DNA of 50,920 bases, taken from the NCBI GenBank assembly GCA_016872645.1, contig VGZH01000038.1, positions 1 to 50,920 of the forward strand. Reading direction: 5' to 3'. This stretch comes from Planctomycetota bacterium (GTDB taxonomy: Bacteria > Planctomycetota > Planctomycetia > Planctomycetales > Planctomycetaceae). This document shows, piece by piece, positions 27,456 to 37,400 of the stretch (positions are counted from its first letter, which is position 1; every line of letters begins with the position of its first letter). The notes under the pieces are model-generated. The model saw nothing but the letters and a program-made list of their open reading frames with translations, was not told where the DNA came from and ran no database searches. A program made the translations under genes and the position numbers.

Positions 27456-28784
27456 ATGTTCAGCTTTCGGACTGGCACCACTCGCGATTGTGAACGAGTT
27501 TCACGCCGCAGCTTCTTGCAAGTCGGTTCGTTGGCAGGACTGGGAGTCACGCTACCAATGGCCCTGGCCGCGAAGCAAGCGGCGGCGAAAACCGGTCATT
27601 CGTCTGGCAGCGATGTGAACTGCATCCTTATCTGGACCCAAGGTGGAACTTCACATCATGACACTTTTGATCCAAAACCGGATGCGCCGGTGAACGTCAA
27701 AGGGGAGTTCAGCGTCATCGACACTGCGATTCCCGGCGTGCAATTCACCGAGATCCTGCCGAACATGGCTCGCGAGCTAAGACGGTACGGGCTGCTCCGA
27801 GGTTGGAATCCGCTCAACGGCAGTCACGGCACGGCTGATCAATGGGTGATGTCCGGCCGAAAGTTCAACCCGGCTTTGACATATCCCACCTATGGATCAG
27901 TCGTCAGCTATCATCACGGATTCAAGTCGGTTCTGCCGCCGTTCGTGCAACTCGGCACGAGCGTAGATCGTCGATTCGGTGGTGGCACTTCGGGCATTCT
28001 GGGAATTGCTCACAACCCATTCGAAATGGCGAGCGATCCAAACGCCGAGAATTTCACTGTCCGCGATATCACTCCACCGCAAGGGATTTCGATGGCGCGA
28101 GTCGATCGCCGTCGCGAGATGCTCGCGACCGTCGATGCGTTGCAGAAAAAAGCGGACGTGCAGCCCGAACGCTTCGCTGCGCTCGACGAGCACTTCAAGA
28201 CGGCACTCAACATGATTACTGCGCCGGAAACCAAGAAGGCCTTCGACCTGAAGGCGGAAGATGCGAAGCTCCGCGATCGTTATGGACGCCACAAGTTTGG
28301 CCAGAGCTGCCTTCTTGCCCGCCGACTGGTTCAATCCGGAGTTCGCTTCGTCACCGTGACCGATGGCGGCTGGGACACCCACGCGAACAATTTCAAGAGT
28401 TTAAAAGAGAACCGCATCCCTCCCGTTGACCAAGCGTTGCCAACATTGCTTGCCGACCTTGAAGAACAAGGGATGCTCGACAAGACACTGGTTTGCTGGC
28501 TGACCGATTTCGGTCGTACTCCCAAGATCAACAGTGCCAGCGGTCGGGATCACTGGTCGAACACCGGCTTTGCCATCATGGCTGGCGCGGGTGTCCCCGG
28601 CGGCACAGTGCTCGGTGCAACAGACGCTGATGGCGGAACGGTTGCGAAAGGGCAATACCTCAGCGAGGACATCGCCGCGACGATTTACTCGAAGCTTGGC
28701 CTGCCGCTCGATCTGATCGTGCAAAGCCCGGACGGACGACCGATTCGGCTGCTTGAAGGCCACGTGATCAAGGAATGGATGTAG
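27456..28784 (+). CDS. DUF1501 protein (sulfatase-fold, TAT-like signal)
   Basis: 442 residues from ATG 27456, with GGAG nine bases upstream. The leader VSRRSFLQVGSLAGLGVTLPMALAA has a twin-arginine-like motif. The core motifs of the family are present: CILIWTQGGTSHHDTFDPKPDAP, LLRGWNPLNGSHGTADQWVMSG, VTVTDGGWDTHANNF and LTDFGRTPKIN. The histidine and aspartate pattern resembles alkaline-phosphatase/sulfatase-fold enzymes, but the reaction is not known. It is normally co-transcribed with a DUF1549/DUF1553 gene; here that partner is divergently oriented across 391 bases. Confidence 0.92.
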   Translation: MFSFRTGTTRDCERVSRRSFLQVGSLAGLGVTLPMALAAKQAAAKTGHSSGSDVNCILIWTQGGTSHHDTFDPKPDAPVNVKGEFSVIDTAIPGVQFTEILPNMARELRRYGLLRGWNPLNGSHGTADQWVMSGRKFNPALTYPTYGSVVSYHHGFKSVLPPFVQLGTSVDRRFGGGTSGILGIAHNPFEMASDPNAENFTVRDITPPQGISMARVDRRREMLATVDALQKKADVQPERFAALDEHFKTALNMITAPETKKAFDLKAEDAKLRDRYGRHKFGQSCLLARRLVQSGVRFVTVTDGGWDTHANNFKSLKENRIPPVDQALPTLLADLEEQGMLDKTLVCWLTDFGRTPKINSASGRDHWSNTGFAIMAGAGVPGGTVLGATDADGGTVAKGQYLSEDIAATIYSKLGLPLDLIVQSPDGRPIRLLEGHVIKEWM

Positions 28785-28806
28785 TCTGCGCCGCGAAGGC
28801 TCAGAC

Positions 28807-29763
28807 TCAACTGACGGCGATGCTCGCGTTAGCTCGCATCAAGTCTTCCAGAGTTGCCACGGGGATCAGTCCGCCGACCACGCGGCGGCAGAAGTGGTCA
28901 AGCAGCACTTCGGTTTCCGTTCGCTCGGCGGTCAGTTCTTCGGACTGCTGTTGCCCATCGGCGGTCCATTCAATGGTTGCTGGACCAAGCAGCCGTGCCT
29001 GACCTCGTTCACAAGTGACATGCACCTCGTCGAGCGTTGGCCGATCCGCAACGGGGGGAGTCGGGCCAAGCGACAGTTCCGCAACTCGGACGTCCAGCGG
29101 AGAACGGCTTAATGCCGATGGCGGAAAATCGAAACGCAAGCCTTGGCCATCTGCTCGGCGAGTGACCTGTTGCGGCACGGCTCGGAAAAGATAGTGGCAC
29201 CAGTCGGACCACTCGAGTAGCGGATCTTGCGGTGGTGGAGCCTGGCCTCCGCAGTCCGACTCGGTTGCGAATGGGACTGCTTGTAAGCTTGCTGGAGAGA
29301 TCGCGATCTCGGCACGCAATGGCCGACCAAGCTGAGTGGCCATCAATTCCTGGAGGCGGTTGCTCGCCGGAGTGCAACGCCGAGGAAAGGCCGGCATAAT
29401 CGTCACTCCGCTCGAGAGGGCGCGATCGTGCCATTGCTGAAGCTCGGACAACGTCCCCTCCGTTCTCGCCGCCAAGAGGATCGGTTTGCGGCGATCGCTC
29501 AGCAGATGCAAGATCGCCGAGCCTTGCCAACCAGTATCCAGCAGCAACAACGCATGGACGTTCGCTCGATCCGCGAGAGCCGCAACACCGCCGATAACGC
29601 GAGCATTCATCTCGCGCGCGGCCTGCTCCGCGCGACTGACGACGTTGTCGTACACGGCCACGACATGCAGCTTCGAGGACAACTTCATCAACGCTGGCCG
29701 AAATCGACTCTCCCAAAATGGCCCAAGGCCGATGAGTCCCAGATTGATGGGAGCAGACGCCAT
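28807..29763 (-). CDS. Gfo/Idh/MocA-like oxidoreductase
   Basis: 318 residues from ATG 29763. The N-terminal Rossmann domain begins PINLGLIGLGPFWESRFRPAL and continues with VVAVYDNVVSRAEQAARE, as in NAD-dependent glucose-fructose oxidoreductase relatives. The usual EKP/K-P motif after the second half of the Rossmann fold is replaced by LLAARTEGTLSELQQW (following RRKPI), so the catalytic lysine may be missing or shifted. The C-terminal domain is shorter than usual. It may be a divergent or non-catalytic member. Its stop faces the DUF1501 stop with 22 bases between. Confidence 0.75.
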   Translation of the reverse strand: MASAPINLGLIGLGPFWESRFRPALMKLSSKLHVVAVYDNVVSRAEQAAREMNARVIGGVAALADRANVHALLLLDTGWQGSAILHLLSDRRKPILLAARTEGTLSELQQWHDRALSSGVTIMPAFPRRCTPASNRLQELMATQLGRPLRAEIAISPASLQAVPFATESDCGGQAPPPQDPLLEWSDWCHYLFRAVPQQVTRRADGQGLRFDFPPSALSRSPLDVRVAELSLGPTPPVADRPTLDEVHVTCERGQARLLGPATIEWTADGQQQSEELTAERTETEVLLDHFCRRVVGGLIPVATLEDLMRANASIAVS

Positions 29764-30142
29764 ACGAAGCAATCTCGGGAGGTGCGTGTCGAACGATGAT
29801 GCAGTTTAGAAGAGTGATCGCGGGGCTGACAGCGTGCAGACAACAGGCGCATGGTGGATTCGATCCTGTCCGTCTTTTCTCGGGAGAAGTTTGCCAAAGG
29901 CCGGATGAAGGCCGACCGAGGTTTAGCTCCCTCGCCCCAGCCCTCTTCCAAACGGAGAGCGAGAATGAGAATTCGCAATTCGACAGTCGTTCCCTTCCTA
30001 CAACTTCGCGGCAATCTTGTCATCGGACCTACCCAGTCCCGCGAGCATCCGTTACCGTGACCCTCTTCGCGCGGCCGCACGCGCTGGCGTGAATTTCGGA
30101 GCTTCACATCCGACTTTGCCGGAGGAGCCAGGGGAGCCGTCT
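29764..30142. other. Divergent intergenic region, no gene seen
   Basis: This gap of 379 bases separates the Gfo/Idh/MocA-like gene (minus) from the helicase gene (plus). Open frames reach into it but lack start signals or protein-like composition. A CCTCGCCCCAGCCCTCTTCC stretch followed by GGAGAGCGAG (about 29931-29964) looks like half of a common planctomycete dispersed repeat. Both promoters should lie here but are not identifiable by eye. Confidence 0.5.
30130..30136 (+). promoter_or_regulatory. Ribosome binding site deciding the helicase GTG start
   Basis: AGGGGAG is followed by six bases and then GTG at 30143. It is the only good Shine-Dalgarno match ahead of the conserved part of the protein, so the TTG at 30017 is rejected as start. 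Confidence 0.75.
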
Positions 30143-33100
30143 GTGTCATTGTCATCGATTTTGGAAAGCAAGTTTCGCGGAGACATCCGCTTTCGAGGGC
30201 AGGCGTACGTCAAAGCGGAGCGGGTCGCGATCACGCGCGTCACCGCTGACGAGTTGTTCGGAGTGGTCGAGGACGGAACCGAGTTCCAGACGCAACTCAC
30301 TCGCCGCGACGACACGCTGCTGATGACCTGTTCGTGCGCGAACGGGCATGGCAATCCACACGAGGTCCGCTGCAAGCACGTCTGGGCCACGATTCTGCAG
30401 GCGGAGCAGACGGGCTACATCAACGACGCGTCGAAGCCGAATTATTTCCCGCCGTTTACCACCGAGGAAGAGCCGCTCGAGTGGGAGTACGGCGAGGATG
30501 ATTGGGACGAAGTTCCCTCAGGCGATGCGGTGCGCCCCCCTGGTCGGGATCGCCGCAAGATGAAACCGGCGGCGGTCGTCGTTGAACCGCGCGTGCGAGA
30601 GTGGGAAACGCAACTCAATCTCCTGCGACGCACGATGGATGCGGGCGAGGTTGCCTCGACAGCGGAACTTCGCGAGACCGAGATTTTCTATGAGATCGAC
30701 GTCAAACAGAGCCAAATCGAAAAGCAGCTCGTCATCGGACTGGTGCAGCGACAGCGGCGGAATAATGGAAGTTGGGGCAAACTGAAACCGCTCCGAGTTC
30801 GCCCGAACCGCTTTGACGACGTTTCGCTGGAAGAGGACCGCCACATTCTGGCGACGCTGCTGGGGGGGGTCGCCGAACGCTCGAACTGGTACGCGCAGCA
30901 GAGCGAACTGCAAGCGGCCGCGAATCGCTTTCGAGTGCCGTTCGATCTGGCAGAACTTCTGATGCCGGAGATTTGTGCGACCGGTCGGCTGCGATTCCAA
31001 GAAGATGACGAAGATCAACTCTCATCGCGCGCGATCATGTGGGATACCGAGCCGGCCTGGGAGATGGCGGTCAGCTTGGTCTTCGACGAGACGAATCAGC
31101 TCTGGCAACTGCAAGGACGCTGGGAACGCGGCGATGAAACACTGCCAATGCACGCCACCGAGTTAGTCGTCCCCGGCGGCTTCGTCCTGATGCCGTTGCT
31201 TACCGCGCCCGTGGTCCCGGCGATGGGTGAGTTCGATCGTGAAGATGCTGGCATCGAAGACGAATCGTCAACCGAAACACCCTCCGAGAACATCCTCAAG
31301 CTGTCCGACCTGCGCCAAACAAAAGCCGCCGCTACAACAAACGCTGAACAGCCGACGGATGAGACCACGCAATCAGAGATCGTCATCACGCATCGACTTT
31401 GCCGCTGGAGTGACTCAGGTCAAATCGAGTGGACAGAGTTATTGCGGCGCGATCCACCATTCTCGGTCGCCGACGGCGAAGAAGAAGAGCTGGTCGATCG
31501 ACTGCTTGACATGCCAAACGCTCCAAAGCTGGACTTGCCAGAGAACCTCAAGCTCGAAGAAGTTCGCGTCGTTCCGGTGCCGTCGATTCTGATTCACGCG
31601 CCGCGCGGTCCGCGCTGGCAGCAAGAGCGGCTCAAGGGCGAGGTCCAATTTGATTACTCCGGCACGCTGGTCCGAGCCAGCAGCCCGCAGGGAGCAATTG
31701 TCGAGCGGCAAGCGGGACGCTGTTTGGTTCGCAATCGACAACTGGAGGAGGTCGCCTGGACGCAACTGGTCGGAGCGGGATTCAAACGCTTGATCGATAA
31801 ACGGCGCGGTGCGCACGACGTCGAAATCCTGGCTCGCGAGTTGGGGCCGGCCGTTCGCAAACTGATGCCGAAAGGCTGGGCTGTGAAAGCAGATGGCCGG
31901 CAGGTTTGGCAAGCGGGACAGCTCAAGTTCCGCGTGCAGTCGAACATCGACTGGTTCGAGTTGCATGGCGAGGCAGACTTCGGCGGTCGGCGAGTTACGT
32001 TTCCGGAACTGCTTGCGGCGCTGGCGCGCGGCGATAGCACCATGCGGCTGGATGACGGGTCGCTCGGCATCATCCCGGAAGAGTGGCTTCAGCAGTACGG
32101 CTTGCTCGCGGGACTCGGCACAGTCGAGGGGGAGCACCTGCGATTCGAGACGCATCAGGTCGGGCTGCTCGACGCACTGCTCGCAACCCAGCCGCTGGTC
32201 GACTTCGATACAAAGTTCACGCAGTTGCGGAACAAGCTCAAAAACTTCTCCGGGGTTTCGTCCGCGAAGGAGCCGGCCAACTTCAAAGGAGAACTGCGCG
32301 GTTATCAGCGTGACGGCGTCGGTTGGCTGGAGTTCTTGCAGGACTTCCAATTCGGCGGCTGTTTGGCGGACGACATGGGTCTCGGTAAGACCGTCCAGAT
32401 GCTAGCGGTGTTGCAGGATCGAGTGAACCAATCCAAAGGAAAGAAGGGGGAACGCCGACCTTCACTGATCGTGGTTCCCAAATCTTTGCTGTTCAACTGG
32501 GCTCAGGAGTGCGCCAAGTTCACGCCGAAGTTGCGTGTGCTGGAATATGCCGGCCTTGATCGAGCCGACCTGCGGCCGGAGTTCACCAAATTTGACGTGA
32601 TCCTCACAACCTACGGCACGCTCCGCCGCGACGTGATGGTGCTTAAAGACATCCCGTTCGATTACGTCGTGCTCGATGAAGCTCAGACGATCAAGAACGC
32701 CGGCTCGCAAGTCGCCAAAGCGTCAAGGTTGTTGAACGCTCAGAATCGTCTGGCGCTGTCGGGTACACCGATCGAAAATCATCTCGGCGACTTGTGGTCG
32801 CTTTTCGAGTTTTTGAATCCCGGCATGCTCGGCCGCAGCACGGTCTTTCGTGCGCATGCCGCCGATGCAAATAAGCCGGAGTCGCGCGAGTTCCTCGCTC
32901 GCGGACTGCGACCATTCATCCTCCGTCGGACCAAGCAGCAAGTTGCTGCCGACCTGCCGGACAAAATCGAGCAGACGCTGTTCTGTCAGATGAGCGAAGA
33001 GCAAGAGCGGCTCTACGCCGAGATGCGTGACCATTACCGCCAGTCGTTGCTGGGGCTCATCAAGAATCAGGGACTGGCGAAGTCAAAGATGCATGTCCTC

Positions 33101-33679
33101 GAAGCGCTGCTGCGACTGCGTCAGGCGGCGTGTCACCCGGCTCTGCTCGACAAGTCGAAAGTTGCCGAAGGCTCGGCCAAGCTGGATGTCCTGCTGCCGC
33201 ACCTCGAAGAGCTGATCGACGAAAAGCACAAGACGCTCGTCTTCTCGCAGTTCACCAGCATGTTGTCGATCGTACGACATCATCTCGACCGGCGCGGTAT
33301 TGTCTACGAATACCTCGATGGTCAGACGCGAGACCGTCGCGCCTGCGTCGAACGATTCCAATCAGACGAAAAGTGCTCGCTGTTCCTGATCAGCCTCAAA
33401 GCCGGCGGCTTGGGCTTGAACCTGACGGCCGCCGACTACGTCTTCCTGCTCGACCCGTGGTGGAATCCCGCCGTCGAAGCGCAAGCGATCGACCGTGCTC
33501 ACCGCGTCGGCCAGACGAAGCAAGTCTTCGCCTATCGCTTGATCTGCCGCAACACCGTCGAAGAGAAGATCACCGAGCTGCAAACCAAAAAGAAGGGCCT
33601 TGCCGATGCCATCCTGCAGGAGAACGGCAGCGTGCTGGAGCAATTGTCGGCCGAGGACTTGGAGATGCTGCTTTCCTGA
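30143..33679 (+). CDS. SNF2-family helicase with SWIM zinc finger
   Basis: 1178 residues. The N-terminal 90 residues hold a SWIM finger with the CxC...CxH pattern (MTCSCANGHGNPHEVRCKHVWA), a DNA- or protein-binding module. A long linker and a domain typical of bacterial SNF2 proteins follow. The ATPase core starts near residue 720: motif I DDMGLGKTVQML, motif II VVLDEAQTIKN, motif III LALSGTPIENHLGDLWSLFEFLNPGMLG, then the C-terminal lobe with TLVFSQFTSMLSIV, LISLKAGGLGLNLTAADYVFLLDPWWNPAVEAQAIDRAHRVGQ. The enzyme would be a DNA translocase that remodels protein-DNA complexes. No nuclease, methyltransferase or defence gene is next to it. It stands alone and converges with the SGNH-like gene. 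Confidence 0.93.
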   Translation: MSLSSILESKFRGDIRFRGQAYVKAERVAITRVTADELFGVVEDGTEFQTQLTRRDDTLLMTCSCANGHGNPHEVRCKHVWATILQAEQTGYINDASKPNYFPPFTTEEEPLEWEYGEDDWDEVPSGDAVRPPGRDRRKMKPAAVVVEPRVREWETQLNLLRRTMDAGEVASTAELRETEIFYEIDVKQSQIEKQLVIGLVQRQRRNNGSWGKLKPLRVRPNRFDDVSLEEDRHILATLLGGVAERSNWYAQQSELQAAANRFRVPFDLAELLMPEICATGRLRFQEDDEDQLSSRAIMWDTEPAWEMAVSLVFDETNQLWQLQGRWERGDETLPMHATELVVPGGFVLMPLLTAPVVPAMGEFDREDAGIEDESSTETPSENILKLSDLRQTKAAATTNAEQPTDETTQSEIVITHRLCRWSDSGQIEWTELLRRDPPFSVADGEEEELVDRLLDMPNAPKLDLPENLKLEEVRVVPVPSILIHAPRGPRWQQERLKGEVQFDYSGTLVRASSPQGAIVERQAGRCLVRNRQLEEVAWTQLVGAGFKRLIDKRRGAHDVEILARELGPAVRKLMPKGWAVKADGRQVWQAGQLKFRVQSNIDWFELHGEADFGGRRVTFPELLAALARGDSTMRLDDGSLGIIPEEWLQQYGLLAGLGTVEGEHLRFETHQVGLLDALLATQPLVDFDTKFTQLRNKLKNFSGVSSAKEPANFKGELRGYQRDGVGWLEFLQDFQFGGCLADDMGLGKTVQMLAVLQDRVNQSKGKKGERRPSLIVVPKSLLFNWAQECAKFTPKLRVLEYAGLDRADLRPEFTKFDVILTTYGTLRRDVMVLKDIPFDYVVLDEAQTIKNAGSQVAKASRLLNAQNRLALSGTPIENHLGDLWSLFEFLNPGMLGRSTVFRAHAADANKPESREFLARGLRPFILRRTKQQVAADLPDKIEQTLFCQMSEEQERLYAEMRDHYRQSLLGLIKNQGLAKSKMHVLEALLRLRQAACHPALLDKSKVAEGSAKLDVLLPHLEELIDEKHKTLVFSQFTSMLSIVRHHLDRRGIVYEYLDGQTRDRRACVERFQSDEKCSLFLISLKAGGLGLNLTAADYVFLLDPWWNPAVEAQAIDRAHRVGQTKQVFAYRLICRNTVEEKITELQTKKKGLADAILQENGSVLEQLSAEDLEMLLS

Positions 33680-33707
33680 TGCGTCGTGCTCGGCTCTTTG
33701 CGGCCGA

Positions 33708-34475
33708 TCAATACAGCCAGAGCGTCGAACCATCCATTTCCCGCAGTGACGGCTGAATCGTCAGTTGTTCGCGACCGAACCAACGCCGTTCACTGGGGCG
33801 TTGTCGCCATTGACGCAGTGATGCCGTGGGGCTGGCCGCGTGAAATTGTGCGCGCTTGGGATCATCAAACCATGAAGCCAGCAGCTCTTGCCAAGCGGGA
33901 TCGCGGGATCGGCGACGGATGTGAATCGGGTCGAAACCATACCATTGGCCCCGAAGTTCCAGAGTTGGAATGTGATGCTTGCGACCGAGTTCGATGAGGT
34001 TCTGGTTGAGTCGAGCGACCTTCGGCAGCAGATCACCAAATTGAACGGTGGTAGTGGGGAAGAACAGCGAGCGGAAGAACCGGAACCGTGCAGGTCCAAG
34101 ACTCACCGCGCTGGCGATCGGAAGCTGCGTCAGCACAATTCGCGCGGACACCTCGTTCAGGCGTTCGATGCAAGTCGCGACCCACTCGGCAATCTGGTCT
34201 GGATCGACGCCGTATAACAAGTCGTTACCGATGTCGGTGATAAGCGCTCGTGGTGGCTCGACGCTGGGAGGCTGGACGGCGAGGTCTTCCCACAAGCGAC
34301 ATTGGACAATGCCCGGCAACTCGCGCGGACCGATGCGGCTCCACATTCCAAACGATCGGCCGTGACCATGAGCGGCGAACAATTCAACTGGGTCGGCGTA
34401 AGCTCGACGCAGCCCGTGCCACAGACGCGGGAATGCGAGCGTGACGTTACTGGCTCCAAGCAGGATAACGCGCAT
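33708..34475 (-). CDS. SGNH-hydrolase-like protein
   Basis: 255 residues from ATG 34475. Block I reads MRVILLGASNVTLAF, so the catalytic serine position is kept but the usual GDS is GAS. Block III reads ITDIGNDLLYG, with the conserved GND. Near residue 190 is DPIHIRRR, which fits the D-x-x-H of block V. All catalytic positions can therefore be assigned, and an esterase or lipase-like role is plausible. There is no signal peptide, so it acts in the cytoplasm unless it is exported another way. It begins 17 bases after the stop of the giant PQQ protein, suggesting one transcript. Assignment is by motif only. Confidence 0.65.
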   Translation of the reverse strand: MRVILLGASNVTLAFPRLWHGLRRAYADPVELFAAHGHGRSFGMWSRIGPRELPGIVQCRLWEDLAVQPPSVEPPRALITDIGNDLLYGVDPDQIAEWVATCIERLNEVSARIVLTQLPIASAVSLGPARFRFFRSLFFPTTTVQFGDLLPKVARLNQNLIELGRKHHIPTLELRGQWYGFDPIHIRRRSRDPAWQELLASWFDDPKRAQFHAASPTASLRQWRQRPSERRWFGREQLTIQPSLREMDGSTLWLY

Positions 34476-34492
34476 TGATGACTCGTTTCGGG

Positions 34493-37400
34493 CTACCACG
34501 GAGTCTCTTGCCGCACGAGCCGTTGTTTCTCCCGGCCGTAATCCAACGTGATCCGCGTGCTCAGGCCGACGAGCGTCACGCGGGCAGCGGCGGGATCATG
34601 TTGAGTCTGTACGAGCCGCGTCGGCAGCACATGGTCGCTCGAGCCCAGCAAATCGCCGGACAGCGCGTCGATCGCCTCGACCCGCAGCGCGGATTTGTCC
34701 GAACGGGTGCGATCCTGTTGCCGAGCCAGCGCGATCAAGAATGGCAGCCGCGCGATGTCGAGCCGCAGGATCGTGCGTTGCGGCATGGTCCGCATCCACA
34801 GTTTCCTGCCGAGCATGCCGGTCACTCCGTCGAGCGGTTGTGGAATCGCCGGCCGCTCGAAGGCGTACAGCTCACCCAGCACCTCGGCATTCGGGACCAG
34901 CGTTTCGTTCAGGAAATAGCTCATCGACATCCGGTTGGAGTTGTCGAGGACTCGTTGCAGATTCAGGTAGTAGCGATCGCTGTCGGAAAAGGCTCGCAGC
35001 ATGTTGGCGCCCCGGACGTCGGACTCGGGCAGCGTCACGTCCAGCTTGACCAAACTGTTGTGAACGTCGATCACGCGCACTCGGCCAGATCGCAGAACCA
35101 GCAGCAATTCGCCATCCCTGGTGACTTGCGGCGAAAACGCGGAAGTACCTTGGGGCAGGGCTTCGTCCAGTTCGTTGCGATCCGTCAGTGGGTCCCAAAT
35201 TCGCATGCGCCGGACGCCGTTCACCTCGATGATGTGAAACAGACGGCGTCCGAACGCGCGACGCGATTGATGCTGATCAACAGGCAGCCGCCCTTGGCGA
35301 ATCTCTCGGCCGGTTGCGGTTTCGTAAACCGTGAACACCGACTGATCGGAACCAAACACAAACAGCGCTTCGCGATCGCCGAACAGGCCGGTCTCGCTTT
35401 CGCCGAGCAATCCTGAATGCGGTTCCAGTTCGCGCCGCCAAGTCACCCGGCCGGTGGCTGGATCAACAACGATCAAATGCTGCCGCGATTGGTACACGCA
35501 GAAGCCCGGCCCCACTGGCCCGACTCGCAAGAATTCCTGAGTTACTCGCAGCGGAACGAACGCTGTTTCCCAGGCGGCTTCCGTCTGGCCACGTCCCAGC
35601 AACGAGAAGCCCAACATCCGACCTGGACCGCCGACCGGAAAGAAATGGTTGACTCCCGCGGGAGCCCCCGCTTGCAAGCCGGTCGGATAATAACGATCCA
35701 ACTGCGGCAGGAGTCCCGTCACGACTCCGGAATCGCGATCGACGATCTGCCAACCTGGCTCCTGAAGCGGCCGGAACAACGACTGCGTTTGGAACAGATG
35801 CACCCCGATCCCCGCTCGCACCAATGTTCGATTGCGGATGTCGCCGTTGCCAAAACCTTCGACCAGGCGCAACTCACCAGTTCGAGGTCGATCTTCTGAG
35901 ATCACCACGCGACGCACGTCCCAGTTGGGTCTTTGTCGCCGAGCGAAGGCCTGCCACGTCATCGAATCGCGTGAGAACGCGGCCACGAACGTGCGGCCCG
36001 TCACACTAGCCCGACGCACCAGCGAAGGGTTTTCGGCTGCGGCCCCTCGCTGGTGCGTTGGACTAGTGACGTTCAGCGAATCGCCGATCGAAAACTCGAC
36101 CTCGCCGAATCGGTCTTCCAATTCACCCAGCAGATTGGCGGCCAGCGAGTAAAAACCAAGGTGATCCCAGAGACGCAACATCCGAGCAGTGGCGGCGGCG
36201 GCGACTTGGGGATCAGTCGAAAGTCGATCACGAGCCAGCAAAAGTTCCGCCTCTTGGAATTCGCCGCGATCGAGCAGCAAATCCGCCAGTCGCAGGCGCA
36301 CATCGCTGGCCTGTGGCCAATCGTCGCACAACCGAGCAAACTGCCGCAGTTCGTCGACATCAGACGATTTCAACTTCACGTCGCGCTCTTGATTCAGCAG
36401 GTCGTTGACACGCTCCGTGTCATCCGGCGAGTTGGCAACGCGACCGCGCACCTGCCTCAGAAAGCCACGAGCCCAAGTGTCGAGCGACACGACATGCTGG
36501 CCATGTTCATCCAATTCCAATTCATGATCGAGCGACAGCGCAGCCAAATCACGAGCGGCCTGCACTGTGCGAACCGGATCGCGCGGCAGAGAAACCTCGC
36601 AGATGCGTTGCAGCAATCGCGCTCGTTCACCGGTCGTATCTGCGAGTCGTTCGAGCTGCGGCAGCAGTTCGTCCGCTCGATCAGGATTGCGGCTGAGTTC
36701 GAGATACAACGACTCGCGCAATTGCCGTTCCGCTTGCTGACGAAGTTCCGGAGACAGCTCCGATTGCAGCACCTGCTTGAGATCGATGACGGGCGAGGCT
36801 TCCGATCCCAACAGCATTCTGAGTTCCGATTCGAGCAGTCGTCGTTCAACCGAATCCGGACGATCTCGCAGCGACGCCAACACCGCTCGCGCCTGCGGAT
36901 ACACGGCGACACGGCCGAGTCCGAGTGAGACGACGACGTCGTCGCACGCGATCAGATTCCCCGGCCACGGTGCGAATTCATGTTCTGCGAGTTCCCTCTC
37001 GTCTTCTGACCGAGATCCGCGGCGAATGGCCGCGAGATCAATCGTCCGAGTTACCGCAAAACCTCGATCGTGACCGGTCGCGAGATCGAGACACGCGACA
37101 CGGCCGGACTTCAGCGGCACAAGCAAGTCATCACCAACCCGCACACCGCGTCCTGTCACTGGCCCGACCAGGTGAGTCCACAACGGTTCGTTCGCATTTG
37201 CAGGGCCAGCTTTCTGGGGTGCGGAGTTCGCACTGGAGCCGACCATGCCATCCGCTGGCACTGGGATCGCGCGGACATCGCGCTCACCCACCAGCACGAT
37301 GCGATCGTCGGTCACCGCACCGATGTAGACCGCGTTGCCACGAGGCAATTGCCACAGCAGCTTTCCGGTAGTCGTTTCGACGCAATGCAACTCCTCGGAG

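Noticed and set aside
30143-33679. Helicase as part of a phage defence system
   Set aside because: SNF2 helicases occur in DISARM and similar systems, but there is no methyltransferase, nuclease or DUF1998 gene beside it; its neighbours are a Gfo/Idh/MocA-like protein and an SGNH-like protein.
36053-36928. 291-codon open frame on the plus strand
   Set aside because: It is opposite the helical part of the giant PQQ gene and starts within the palindromic element, with no domain visible.
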